A stretch of 12,250 bases of DNA from CAYMLL01 sp964390645 (GTDB taxonomy: Bacteria > Planctomycetota > UBA8108), in assembly GCA_964390645.1 (NCBI GenBank), contig CAYMLL010000239.1:1-12250 (forward strand), in the 5' to 3' direction. The notes beneath the pieces were generated by a model. It had not been told where the DNA came from and searched no databases. It worked only from the letters and a program-made list of their open reading frames with translations. Below are positions 1 through 6,710 of this stretch, piece after piece. The translations under genes were made by a program, and so were the position numbers. Every line of letters starts with the position of its first letter. Position 1 is the stretch's first letter.

Positions 1-249
1 TTCCTCGGGTACCCTAGCGTCCGGTCGTGGCAGCGTCAACTCCCGGGTGATCGACGAGCGGCTTCCGGCTCGTCTAGAAGCTTCGCCTGGCGCACAGTGG
101 ATCGAGCGGCCGTGGATCGAGCGGCCGTGGATCGAGCGGCCGGGGATCGAGCGGCCGGGGATCGAGCGGCCGGGGATCGAGCGGCCGTGGATCGAGCGGC
201 CGTGGATCGAGCGGCCGTGGATCGAGCGGCCGGGGGGCTGTCTGCGTGA
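1..249 (+). other. Region upstream of the NYN gene; possible 3' end of a gene entering from the left
   Basis: Two forward frames are open from the left edge through the 15-bp array. Frame 1 ends at TGA 247-249 and would carry VDRAA/GDRAA repeats. Frame 2 ends at TGA 314-316 and would carry WIERP/GIERP repeats. Frame 3 stops at 13-15. Neither shows a recognisable domain outside the repeats, and the repeat itself is stop-free in all frames, so I cannot tell whether either is translated. Bases 250-360 hold nothing else recognisable, and no clear ribosome-binding site or promoter is visible before 361. Confidence 0.25.
98..232. repeat. Tandem array of nine 15-bp units
   Basis: Nine uninterrupted copies of TGGATCGAGCGGCCG begin at 98, 113, 128, 143, 158, 173, 188, 203 and 218. 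Only the first base varies: T in units 1-3, G in units 4-6 and T in units 7-9. Every unit carries GATC, TCGA and CGGCCG palindromes. The unit length is a multiple of three and has no stop in any of the six frames, so open frames across it say nothing about coding. There are no spacers, so it is not a CRISPR array. It could be a minisatellite, an iteron-like binding array, or the 3' end of a repeat-protein gene entering from the left. Confidence 0.95.
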
Positions 250-360
250 TCGGGCTCCGGTGGCTCTCTCCCCGGCAGGAGTGGGCCGGCGGCCGCGAGT
301 CGTTGCGTGCCAGTAGCCCAACCGCCACTCCGACGAGGTCGTCGCGCACCGTTCGGTCGA

Positions 361-861
361 ATGATCACGTACATCATCGACGGATACAATGTCCTTCACC
401 GGCTCGAGCCGGAGCTCCTCGCGGCGGGAGAGCTGGCGGCGGCCCGTCGCGAACTGGAGGCCCGGCTGCGGAGCTTTCTCGGCTCCCGGGGCCGGGGTGT
501 GCGACTCGTTCTCATCTACGATGGCGACGACGTCGGGCGGCCGTCGCGCTCTTCGAGGGAGCGGTTGGAGATCGTCTTCTCCCGTCCTCCGCGCAAGGCC
601 GACGACCTCATTCTCGATCGATGCCGTGAGCCGAGAGGCAGAGGCGATGTGCGCGTCGTGACCTCGGACTGGAAGGATATAGGCGGGCCCGTGCGCCCGC
701 TGGGCGTGCACCATGTCTCGTCCGAGGACTTTATCCGCTACATCGAGAGCCCGTCGACGGCTGACCTCGAGTCGCAGTCCGTTGAGAAGCCCGAGGGCAG
801 CGATCGGGGCGAGGTTGGCGAGTGGCTCGAGGCTTTCGGTTTTCCCCGGGACGAGGACTGA
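361..861 (+). CDS. YacP/Rae1-type NYN-domain ribonuclease
   Basis: The 166-residue product resembles the YacP-like NYN (PIN-fold) family, which includes the Bacillus ribosome-associated endonuclease Rae1. These are metal-dependent RNases that cut mRNA or act in RNA turnover. The N-terminus IIDGYNVLH (Asp7, Asn10) is the family hallmark. The acidic patches YDGDD (53-57) and ADDLI (80-84) and the strand VVTSD (99-103) supply the expected further acidic metal-binding residues. The frame stays open upstream to a start at 307, but the ATG at 361 puts the first beta strand at the N-terminus as in the family. No strong Shine-Dalgarno is visible. The next gene starts 3 bp after the stop, so they are probably co-transcribed. 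The family assignment is firm; the RNA target is unknown. Confidence 0.85.
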   Translation: MITYIIDGYNVLHRLEPELLAAGELAAARRELEARLRSFLGSRGRGVRLVLIYDGDDVGRPSRSSRERLEIVFSRPPRKADDLILDRCREPRGRGDVRVVTSDWKDIGGPVRPLGVHHVSSEDFIRYIESPSTADLESQSVEKPEGSDRGEVGEWLEAFGFPRDED

Positions 862-864
862 GCG

Positions 865-1494
865 TTGGCCGATCCGCGTGAGCGCGAGCTCAAGCTTCAT
901 CTTGCGGGGCGGCGTGACTACGACAAGCTGATCAACGCGCCCGAGCTGTCGGAGTCGCTTCCCACCTGGTCTCAGGAGAACCACTACTTCGACACGTCCG
1001 ATCACCGGCTCCTGCGCTCCGCGACGATGCTGCGCTTGCGACGAATCGACGGCCGGGCGGTGATCCTCACGTTCAAGCAAGGTCGCGAGGATCCGGACCG
1101 TCCCGGGTTCTTCGACGCGGTCGAGCTCGAGAGCGAGGTCCCGGGGAGCCTGATGGAGCAGGCGGTCGACACGCCGAGGGTTCTCCGCGATCATCCGTCG
1201 CTGCCTGCCGTGCGTCTGCGGCGAGAGTTCGGGAGTGTCGACCTGGTCTTCCTGGGTCGTCTGCGCACGGAGCGCCGTCGTCGTCGCCTGGGCGATCTCG
1301 TGGTCGAGCTGGATGAGGTGACGTATCCCGACCGCGAGAAGGCCTACGAGCTCGAGGTCGAGACCGACGACCCGGAACATGCCCGAGCGCTCCTGCAGGA
1401 GATCTGCGAGAGACACGGCGTCAGGGCGGCGCCGCAACGGCGCACCAAGCTCGAGGAGTTTCTTCGGCGGGTGGGGGGGGACAGCTCTCTGTGA
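865..1494 (+). CDS. CYTH-domain triphosphate tunnel metalloenzyme
   Basis: The 209-residue protein fits the CYTH superfamily (adenylate cyclase CyaB/thiamine triphosphatase). These eight-stranded tunnel enzymes hydrolyse triphosphates or tripolyphosphate, or cyclise ATP. The defining ExExK signature is at residues 6-10 (E6, E8, K10). Later tunnel motifs follow in order: HYFDT, LRLRR, LTFKQG, an Arg-rich strand, VVELDEV, YELEVE and RTKLEEF. The start is a TTG at 865. A GAGG at 853-856 lies 8 nt upstream, and the stop of the nuclease gene ends 3 bp before the start. The substrate cannot be read from sequence; inorganic tripolyphosphatase is the most common activity in bacterial members. No CHAD domain is fused. 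Confidence 0.88.
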   Translation: MADPRERELKLHLAGRRDYDKLINAPELSESLPTWSQENHYFDTSDHRLLRSATMLRLRRIDGRAVILTFKQGREDPDRPGFFDAVELESEVPGSLMEQAVDTPRVLRDHPSLPAVRLRREFGSVDLVFLGRLRTERRRRRLGDLVVELDEVTYPDREKAYELEVETDDPEHARALLQEICERHGVRAAPQRRTKLEEFLRRVGGDSSL

Positions 1495-1600
1495 CATTCT
1501 CTCGCGTTCCGGGCCGTGTGCCGATCCCCGCCCCCGCACCGGGGCCTGATTCCGACATCCGTCTTGCAACTCGATGGCCTCTGATGCGAGATGGACCCCC

Positions 1601-3568
1601 ATGACCCTTCCTGTGGTCGACATTCTGATCATCGCCCTCTATTTCCTCGGCATGATCGTGCTCGGCATGTGGCTATCGCGGCGCGTCAAGACGCAGCGTG
1701 ACTACTTCCTCGCCGGACGCAGCCTGCCGTTCTGGGTCATCGGCATGTCGATCGTCGTGTCGGACATAGGCGCGGTCGACTTTGTTTCTCTCGGCGATCA
1801 GGCCTACAGCTACGGCATCGTCGCGGCGAACATGGACTGGATCGGCACGATGCCCGCGATCATCCTCGCCGCGTTCATCTTCGTGCCGTACTACTGGCGT
1901 GCGGGCGTCTACTCGGTGCCGGAGTACCTCGGACGCCGTTACAACCCGTCGGTACGGGCGATCCAATCGCTCGTGTGGACTGTCTTCCTCGTCGTCAATC
2001 TTGGCGCCGTGTTCTGGGCCGCTGCGAAGATGTTCGAGGGGCTCATCGGGCCTCTCGAGTGGCTGCCGGAGTCGATTGACGCGCGACTCTTCCTCTACGT
2101 CGGTATCACGGCGCTGATCACGGGGGTCTACACGATCTCCGGTGGGTTGACGGCGGTCGTCTACACGGACGTGGCGCAGCTGGTTCTGATGTTCCTCGGA
2201 GCAATTCTGGTCGTCTCGCTGGGGCTGTCCGATCCTCAGGTCGGAGGCATCTCGGGCCTGCGAGAGACGATCGTCGAGGGCGGCCACGCCGATCACTTCA
2301 CGCTCTTCTTGCCGCACGACTCGAAGACGCCTTATCCGTGGACCGGCGTCTTTCTCGGGCTGACTCTGGTTCTGGCGCCCGCGTACTTCATCGGCAATCA
2401 GGCGATCGTGCAGCGAACGCTCGGTGCGAGAGATGAGTGGAACGCCAAGGCAGGAGCGCTCTTCGGCGGCCTCCTGAAGTTCTGCATCCCGTTTCTCGTC
2501 ATCGTCCCGGGGCTCATCGCTCTGGCGAAGTACCCCGATCTGGGCGACGGTGAGAAGGGCTACGCGATGCTCGTCAAGGAGCTGTTACCCACCGGAATCC
2601 GCGGGCTCGTCATCGCCGGTTTTCTCGCGGCGCTGATGTCGAGCCTCGACTCGATCGTCACGTCGGCGGCCACCATCATCACGCGCGACCTCTGGGTCGG
2701 GCTGATGAGGCGCCCGGGGAATGATCGCGGTCTGTTGCGCATCGGCCGCTGGCTCACCTTCGCGCTGCTGATTTTCGGCGCGGCGACGGCGCGTCTGTCG
2801 GAGATGTTCGAGGGCATCTACGCGGCAATCCAGTCGATGCTGTCGATCATCCAGGGACCGACACTCGCCCTCCTGCTCGGGGGGATGTTCTGGCGGCGTG
2901 CGACGTCGAAGGGCGCCGTGGCGAGCCTGCTCGTGGGCATCACGCTCGCGATCTCGTTGCATGTCTACCAGAAAGCGGCCGTCAACGAGGTCGAGGAGCG
3001 TCTCGGGAGTGCTTCGATCACCGCACTGTACCGGGATGAGGGCGAGACGTCGATTGGCGAGGTGGCGCTGTGTCGCGTTCAGAGTGGGCACCTCCGATAT
3101 CGTGACGCGGTCCTGGTCACCCGTGACCGCGAAGATGTGGCGTTCGGCACGATCGACCTGCTCCGTCCTGTCGGCAGGGCTCCGGCGGGTGACGAAGCGC
3201 TGTCGCTCGGCCCGAATCTCTCCGACACCGGCGACGTGGAGGGGATCTTCGCGGTTCGAGTGAAGGTGGACGAGTGGCGGGTCTCGCGTAAGGAGGATCA
3301 GGTGCTTCGCACGACGGACCGCGTCGTCCCGTTCGAGTCCGCCGCGCCCTTCAACGCGGCAGAGCCCTTTTTCGCCATCGCGGCGGTGGCCTTCGCCGCG
3401 AGTCTGCTGACGCTGATCGTCGTCAGTCTCCTCACGGCGCCCAGGAATGTGGACGAGCTGCGTGGCCTGGTGTACCGCTCGACCTTCCACGACGACGAGG
3501 CGCAGGCAGCTCTCGCGGATCGTGCGGAGCAGCTGGAGCAGGATCCGGAGGAAGGAGGAGACTCTTGA
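1601..3568 (+). CDS. Sodium:solute symporter (SSS/SGLT family) with soluble insertion
   Basis: The 655-residue inner-membrane protein belongs to the solute:sodium symporter family (LeuT fold), which couples sodium entry to uptake of sugars, amino acids, carboxylates or similar solutes. Multiple hydrophobic helices begin with LPVVDILIIALYFLGM. The family-typical YFLAGRSLPFW, YSVPEYLGRRY and SGGLTAVVYTDVAQ follow, as does LAALMSSLDSIVTSAATI in the TM8/TM9 sodium-site region. Between the penultimate and last helices there is a hydrophilic stretch of about 120-130 residues, encoded near 2970-3350, much longer than the usual loop. The C-terminus NVDELRGLVY resembles planctomycete-type symporters. 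An in-frame ATG at 1574 would add nine residues. I prefer 1601 because helix 1 then starts where homologues start, although neither start has a good ribosome-binding site. The stop overlaps the next start. The substrate is unknown. Confidence 0.88.
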   Translation: MTLPVVDILIIALYFLGMIVLGMWLSRRVKTQRDYFLAGRSLPFWVIGMSIVVSDIGAVDFVSLGDQAYSYGIVAANMDWIGTMPAIILAAFIFVPYYWRAGVYSVPEYLGRRYNPSVRAIQSLVWTVFLVVNLGAVFWAAAKMFEGLIGPLEWLPESIDARLFLYVGITALITGVYTISGGLTAVVYTDVAQLVLMFLGAILVVSLGLSDPQVGGISGLRETIVEGGHADHFTLFLPHDSKTPYPWTGVFLGLTLVLAPAYFIGNQAIVQRTLGARDEWNAKAGALFGGLLKFCIPFLVIVPGLIALAKYPDLGDGEKGYAMLVKELLPTGIRGLVIAGFLAALMSSLDSIVTSAATIITRDLWVGLMRRPGNDRGLLRIGRWLTFALLIFGAATARLSEMFEGIYAAIQSMLSIIQGPTLALLLGGMFWRRATSKGAVASLLVGITLAISLHVYQKAAVNEVEERLGSASITALYRDEGETSIGEVALCRVQSGHLRYRDAVLVTRDREDVAFGTIDLLRPVGRAPAGDEALSLGPNLSDTGDVEGIFAVRVKVDEWRVSRKEDQVLRTTDRVVPFESAAPFNAAEPFFAIAAVAFAASLLTLIVVSLLTAPRNVDELRGLVYRSTFHDDEAQAALADRAEQLEQDPEEGGDS

Positions 3569-3750
3569 CCGAGCTCGGCTGGGCGCGCGCGCTGTTTCTC
3601 GCGTTCTTCCTGCTGATCCTCCTCGGCGTTTTTCGCTTGCCTGCGGACTACGTTTTCCGGGGAGCTCCGGACCGTGCTCGCTGGCGGGATCTGCGACTCT
3701 GGGTCGTCGTCCTCGTGGTTGTCCATGCCTTCGTCTACTCGACACTTTGA
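3565..3750 (+). CDS. Small two-helix membrane protein paired with the symporter
   Basis: This 61-residue protein has two predicted membrane helices, about residues 6-24 and 43-60. A short loop between them carries the polar motif VFRGAPDRARWRDLRLW. It starts at TTG 3565, whose last two bases form the symporter stop (TTGA overlap), so translation is probably coupled. A very strong Shine-Dalgarno, GGAAGGAGGAG, ends about 5 nt before the TTG. The overlap suggests the two proteins are made in fixed ratio and act together, perhaps as an accessory subunit. As far as I recall, similar small proteins follow SSS genes in planctomycete-like genomes. Its function is unknown. It is a real gene on the strength of the ribosome-binding site, overlap and hydrophobicity pattern. 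Confidence 0.72.
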   Translation: MTELGWARALFLAFFLLILLGVFRLPADYVFRGAPDRARWRDLRLWVVVLVVVHAFVYSTL

Positions 3751-4197
3751 GGGTGGTGTGCGAGCGCTTGTCGCGACCATCACGCGCGAGCAGGCTGTCG
3801 AGGAGTTCTGCCGCTGGCGCCGCTGGCGCCGCTGGTGGCCGAGGGGATCGCGACCGGTAGGCCTCGAGCTTGTCCACCTTCCGGTGCATCACTTCGTCGT
3901 CGGGCTCGTGCTCGAACCAGAGGGTCGCAAGCAAGAGCTCGATGTTGCGGTAGACGGCGTTGACGGGACGGTGAAGCGCTTCGACGCGGCCGTCGACCTT
4001 TCGCTCACGGATGCTGGTCGTGAGGTGCTCTGCGAGCCGCTCGTCGATGAGGAGGAGTCACGAGCACGGCTTGACGAGGAGCTGCCCGTGCAGGTTTTGC
4101 AGCCGGCTCTGCGTCATCGGGGGCGGGTTCTCGTCGAACAGGTGCGACGTGCTGATGCCGTAGGGTATCCGTACTGGATCGAGCACTCGAGGCGCGG
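3736..4197 (-). pseudogene. Probable broken gene, function not recognised
   Basis: Read on the minus strand, this stretch looks coding in one frame but is cut by an internal TGA at 4058-4060. Upstream of the stop it reads like LDPVRIPYGISTSHLFDENP. Downstream come about 100 further codons including IDERLAEHL, VNAVYRNIELLLATLWFEHE and MHRKVDKLEAYR. The amino-acid mix and G/C-rich third positions are typical of a real protein. No start codon with a ribosome-binding site is visible, another stop lies just upstream of 4197, and at the 3' end the frame runs on antisense into the symporter gene. I therefore read it as a degenerate remnant; its left end is only approximate. The opposite strand is open from 3674 to 4312 but its composition looks like an antisense shadow. 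The family is not recognised. Confidence 0.35.
3811..3837. repeat. Three 9-bp tandem units
   Basis: CCGCTGGCG occurs at 3811-3819 and 3820-3828, followed by a one-base variant (CCGCTGGTG) at 3829-3837. On the minus strand it encodes an Ala/Pro-rich stretch inside the presumed gene remnant. It is probably simple slippage. Confidence 0.7.
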
Positions 4198-4347
4198 ATC
4201 ACACCGCGGCTTCCGTGCGCTGGACGGCCTGACGCGTGCGCGGGTCGGAGCGCGAGGCAGAGCGGCGATCCTGGCCGCGCTGCTCCGGTCACGCCGACGG
4301 CACGGAGAGTGAGTTTTCGCGCGGTCCGGATTTGAGAGACAACGACC

Positions 4348-4665
4348 ATGAAGCTGAGCTCCACGCAGGTGAAAAACGTTGTCGCGAGCTTCTTCCTTTT
4401 CCACGGAAAATTCCCGCCTGGCACGAACAGCAGCAACTGGCAAGACGTTCTCATGGGAGACATGCAGTTCGATGACCCTCCACTGGAGGGCGATCCGCAC
4501 TTCGAGAAGAAGAAGCTGTCCGTCCAGCTCCAGCAGTCGTTCAACACGCTCGGAGCCTCGCTGAAGTCACCGCTCTCTGTCCTCAAGAAGACGTCGCGTA
4601 GAATGCGCGACCTGGTCAAGTTCTGTGATGAGAACCAGGGCGACCTGGGGCTTTTCGAGTCATGA
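4348..4665 (+). CDS. Hypothetical protein, 105 residues
   Basis: The product is small, soluble-looking and basic, with no signal peptide or membrane helix: an N-terminal MKLSSTQVKNVVASFFLFHGK, a central acidic part (DDPPLEGDPHFE) and a lysine/arginine-rich C-terminal helix (LKKTSRRMRDLVKF). I do not recognise the family. Its third-codon positions are less G/C-rich than those of its neighbours, which hints at a different origin or low expression. No strong Shine-Dalgarno precedes the ATG. Its stop codon lies 10 bp before the next gene's ATG, so the two are probably one transcription unit and may be functionally linked. The codon structure and tight spacing support it being real. Confidence 0.6.
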   Translation: MKLSSTQVKNVVASFFLFHGKFPPGTNSSNWQDVLMGDMQFDDPPLEGDPHFEKKKLSVQLQQSFNTLGASLKSPLSVLKKTSRRMRDLVKFCDENQGDLGLFES

Positions 4666-4675
4666 GGAGGCCGTC

Positions 4676-5797
4676 ATGAAGCTTCTTCCCGTGCTGCTCT
4701 CGCTCGCCTCCTGTCTTGCCAGCCCGGCGCAGGGTGGCGAGGAGGATGCGAACACGGTGAGCCGAACGGTCGCCGGCGTCACGACCGGCGGACGGGCGAA
4801 CGGCGGGGCCGGTGTCGCGAGCGCCACGGGGCTCTTCTTCCTTCCGGACGTGGACGGCCTGACCTTCGATCTCGAGGCGAAGACGGTCGACACGGACAGC
4901 TCGCTGGGATTCGACTTCGACCTCGCCTTCGAGCGGCGAATCGGTGCGGATGAGGGCATCGCCGGGACGCGGCTGTCGTTCGCGCTCGAGAGTCGCGGGT
5001 ACGTGGCGACGAACAAGGTATCGAGCCACAACAGTGTCGTGACGAAGGCGCGGGTCTGGGGACACATCTTCCAGGTTCAGGGGCGTGAGTACTCGCCTGC
5101 CCAGGTGGCGCGGGTACGGGAGATCCTGGCCGATCCGGCTCTCGACCCCCTGGACGATGCCGGGATCGTGCCGGAGCTGAAGGAGTTCTTTGCGAATCAG
5201 CGGGGAAGGTACCTCTCGTTCGACCTCCACGCGGGAAACGAGGCCGAGCAGGACTTCTCCGGATCCCAGCTCACGATCGGTTTCGGCGCGGCCTTCGACG
5301 TGGAGACGATTCTCGGGGCTCGTCGAGACGGCTCCGAGGAGACCGCGCTGGGGAGGCTTCTCGACATGCCGTTCGCGCTGTTCCGTGATCGCAACGCGTC
5401 GGTCCATCACAAGTCGTCGGCTCCGCGGTTCTACGTCGGATACGACTTCATTCCGGCGTCGGACGTGGAGACGCGTGGGGCTCTGACGACCGACGACACC
5501 TTCCATCGTCTCCAGGCCGAGGTGGCGTGGGGCACGTTGGTCTTCGAACGACTCGAGGTGAAGATCGCCGGTCGTGTCTATTACGAGCCTGATGCACCGC
5601 CGGCAATCCGGGCCGCCGACATGAGCTTCGCCACCTTCGCCGAGATGACCGTGGCGTTTCCCGTCGACAGGGCAGCGAGCACGAAGCTCTTCGTGAAGTA
5701 CACGACGGGGAGAGTCGCACCGACGCTCGCCGGGGAGAGCGTCGCCTCTCTCGGCTTCAGCATCGATCTCGGGCAATCCCCACCCTCGCGGGACTGA
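4676..5797 (+). CDS. Secreted/outer-membrane beta-rich protein, possibly a lipoprotein
   Basis: The 373-residue protein starts at ATG 4676, 5 nt after AGGAGG (4665-4670). The open frame extends upstream, but this start gives a proper signal peptide: a short KLLPVLLSL core followed by ASC, then ASPAQGG. LASC at residues 10-13 could be a lipobox, with Cys13 the lipidated residue; otherwise signal peptidase I could cut after the Ala-rich stretch. The rest has many short alternating hydrophobic/polar strands (for example FDFDLAFERR, RFYVGYDF, LFVKYTTGRV, SLGFSIDLG) separated by acidic loops, as in outer-membrane beta-barrels. No named family is recognised. It follows the 105-residue gene by 10 bp and faces the convergent gene at 5847. 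The barrel assignment is inference. Confidence 0.7.
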   Translation: MKLLPVLLSLASCLASPAQGGEEDANTVSRTVAGVTTGGRANGGAGVASATGLFFLPDVDGLTFDLEAKTVDTDSSLGFDFDLAFERRIGADEGIAGTRLSFALESRGYVATNKVSSHNSVVTKARVWGHIFQVQGREYSPAQVARVREILADPALDPLDDAGIVPELKEFFANQRGRYLSFDLHAGNEAEQDFSGSQLTIGFGAAFDVETILGARRDGSEETALGRLLDMPFALFRDRNASVHHKSSAPRFYVGYDFIPASDVETRGALTTDDTFHRLQAEVAWGTLVFERLEVKIAGRVYYEPDAPPAIRAADMSFATFAEMTVAFPVDRAASTKLFVKYTTGRVAPTLAGESVASLGFSIDLGQSPPSRD

Positions 5798-5816
5798 GAC
5801 ATGTCGTCTGGTGTCC

Positions 5817-5846
5817 GCCGAGGGCGCCGTGCGCCGCTCCTTCGGC
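5817..5846. terminator. Candidate bidirectional terminator hairpin
   Basis: GCCGAGGG (5817-5824) pairs with CCTTCGGC (5839-5846), an 8-bp stem with one G-U pair and a GC-rich loop that can fold further. It fills the 49-bp gap between the convergent genes ending at 5797 and 5847 and abuts the stop of the minus-strand gene. No T tract follows on either side, so it is not a classical intrinsic terminator. Confidence 0.45.
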
Positions 5847-6416
5847 TCAGGTGGTCATCTCCGCGAGGACCTTCTCGACCTCTTTCGGGATCACGTCTGT
5901 CTTCATGTAGAGCGTGACAGCACGGAACTTGTCGTCGATGAGCTCCTTGACGCGATCTCCGGAGAGAAACTTCGCGATCGAGTCCTCGACCACCGAGGTG
6001 ATCTCCTTGCGGAATATCTTGTCGAGGTTCTGCGAAAGGAACTCCTTGACGATGCCTCCCGCTTGCTTGCGCATATCGTTGGCTTCGCCATTCTCGTTAT
6101 CGCCGCGGGATTCGAGCTCGCGGTCGACCACTCGACAGACCAGCGACTCGAGCAAGCCGCTGTCGATGAAAACCCCGGACATCGTTGCCTTGATGCGCTC
6201 GATCAGTTCGTTTTCACCGACGTTGTTCGAGGGGGCGGCGGCGGGCTCGCGACCTTCGGAGCGAGCGCGGATCGCGTCGATCTTCTCATGGATCTGGTCG
6301 ATCCTGGATTCGAGGCGAGCTTCGACTTCCTGCTGGACGATGGAGAGAAAGTCCTGAGCGGTTCTGGAGCCGTCGTACGCTCCTGCCGGGTGCTTCGACT
6401 TGTTGTGCGTGTCCAC
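5847..6416 (-). CDS. Hypothetical acidic/coiled-coil protein, 189 residues
   Basis: The soluble, highly charged protein has no signal peptide. Residues about 20-50 (FLSIVQQEVEARLESRID and on) look like an amphipathic helix or coiled coil. A flexible PAAAPSNN linker follows. The remainder is helical and alternates hydrophobic heptads with charge, for example GIVKEFLSQNLDKIF and SIAKFLSGDRVKELIDDKF. The start is GTG at 6416; an in-frame TAG lies a few codons upstream, so no earlier start is possible, yet no Shine-Dalgarno is seen. It is convergent with the beta-rich protein gene and divergent from the Nudix gene, so it is probably a single-gene unit. The family is not recognised; the helical pattern suggests an oligomerising or scaffold role. 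The opposite strand is also open, but this strand has the more natural protein composition. Confidence 0.65.
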   Translation of the reverse strand: MDTHNKSKHPAGAYDGSRTAQDFLSIVQQEVEARLESRIDQIHEKIDAIRARSEGREPAAAPSNNVGENELIERIKATMSGVFIDSGLLESLVCRVVDRELESRGDNENGEANDMRKQAGGIVKEFLSQNLDKIFRKEITSVVEDSIAKFLSGDRVKELIDDKFRAVTLYMKTDVIPKEVEKVLAEMTT

Positions 6417-6487
6417 GGCGATGTGGCGATGCTATGTTGCGTTGCCCGTCCAGCCGGTACCTCCTCGCCCAGGTCTCTCGGACCGAG

Positions 6488-6501
6488 GGGGTCCGGACCC
6501 C
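6488..6501. promoter_or_regulatory. Perfect 14-bp palindrome in divergent intergenic region
   Basis: GGGGTCCGGACCCC lies between the divergent genes starting at 6416 (minus) and 6711 (plus). An overlapping 6-bp stem (6479-6484 with 6490-6495) could also form. Its position suits an operator or an mRNA hairpin. It does not resemble the known AT-rich Rex operator. I see no convincing -35/-10 pair in the 294-bp gap. Confidence 0.35.
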
Positions 6502-6710
6502 TGATCACGTTTCAAGGGTAGGATGTTGTCCTGACGACGTCGACCGGGTCGGGGCTCGACGGTGGTTCGCGGGAATGTCTGCGGAACGTCCACGAGGACG
6601 GACCTCTTTTTCTTCCTTGCGTGAAGCTGTACCATGAGCCCGCTGAGCCCCGCTCAGTGCCTCGATAGTCGTGTGAGGGGCGCTCGTGTCCGGTGGAATT
6701 CGAGAGCTTG

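Noticed and set aside
98..232. CRISPR array
   Set aside because: Units are contiguous with no spacers and no cas genes are nearby.
1526..1544. CCCCG/CGGGG hairpin between the CYTH and symporter genes
   Set aside because: It is a short 5-bp stem with a 9-nt loop and no T tract; too weak to call a terminator.
2585..3934. 449-codon open frame on the minus strand
   Set aside because: It is mostly antisense to the symporter with an Arg/Asp/Gln-rich shadow composition. Only its first part (3736-3934) looks like protein, and that is reported as a gene remnant.
3674..4312. 212-codon plus-strand frame
   Set aside because: It overlaps the small membrane protein gene and has the Val/Asp/Leu pattern of an antisense shadow. 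The minus-strand reading looks more like a real protein, though broken.
5811..6521. 236-codon plus-strand frame
   Set aside because: It is antisense to the orphan helical gene, whose composition and start are more natural.
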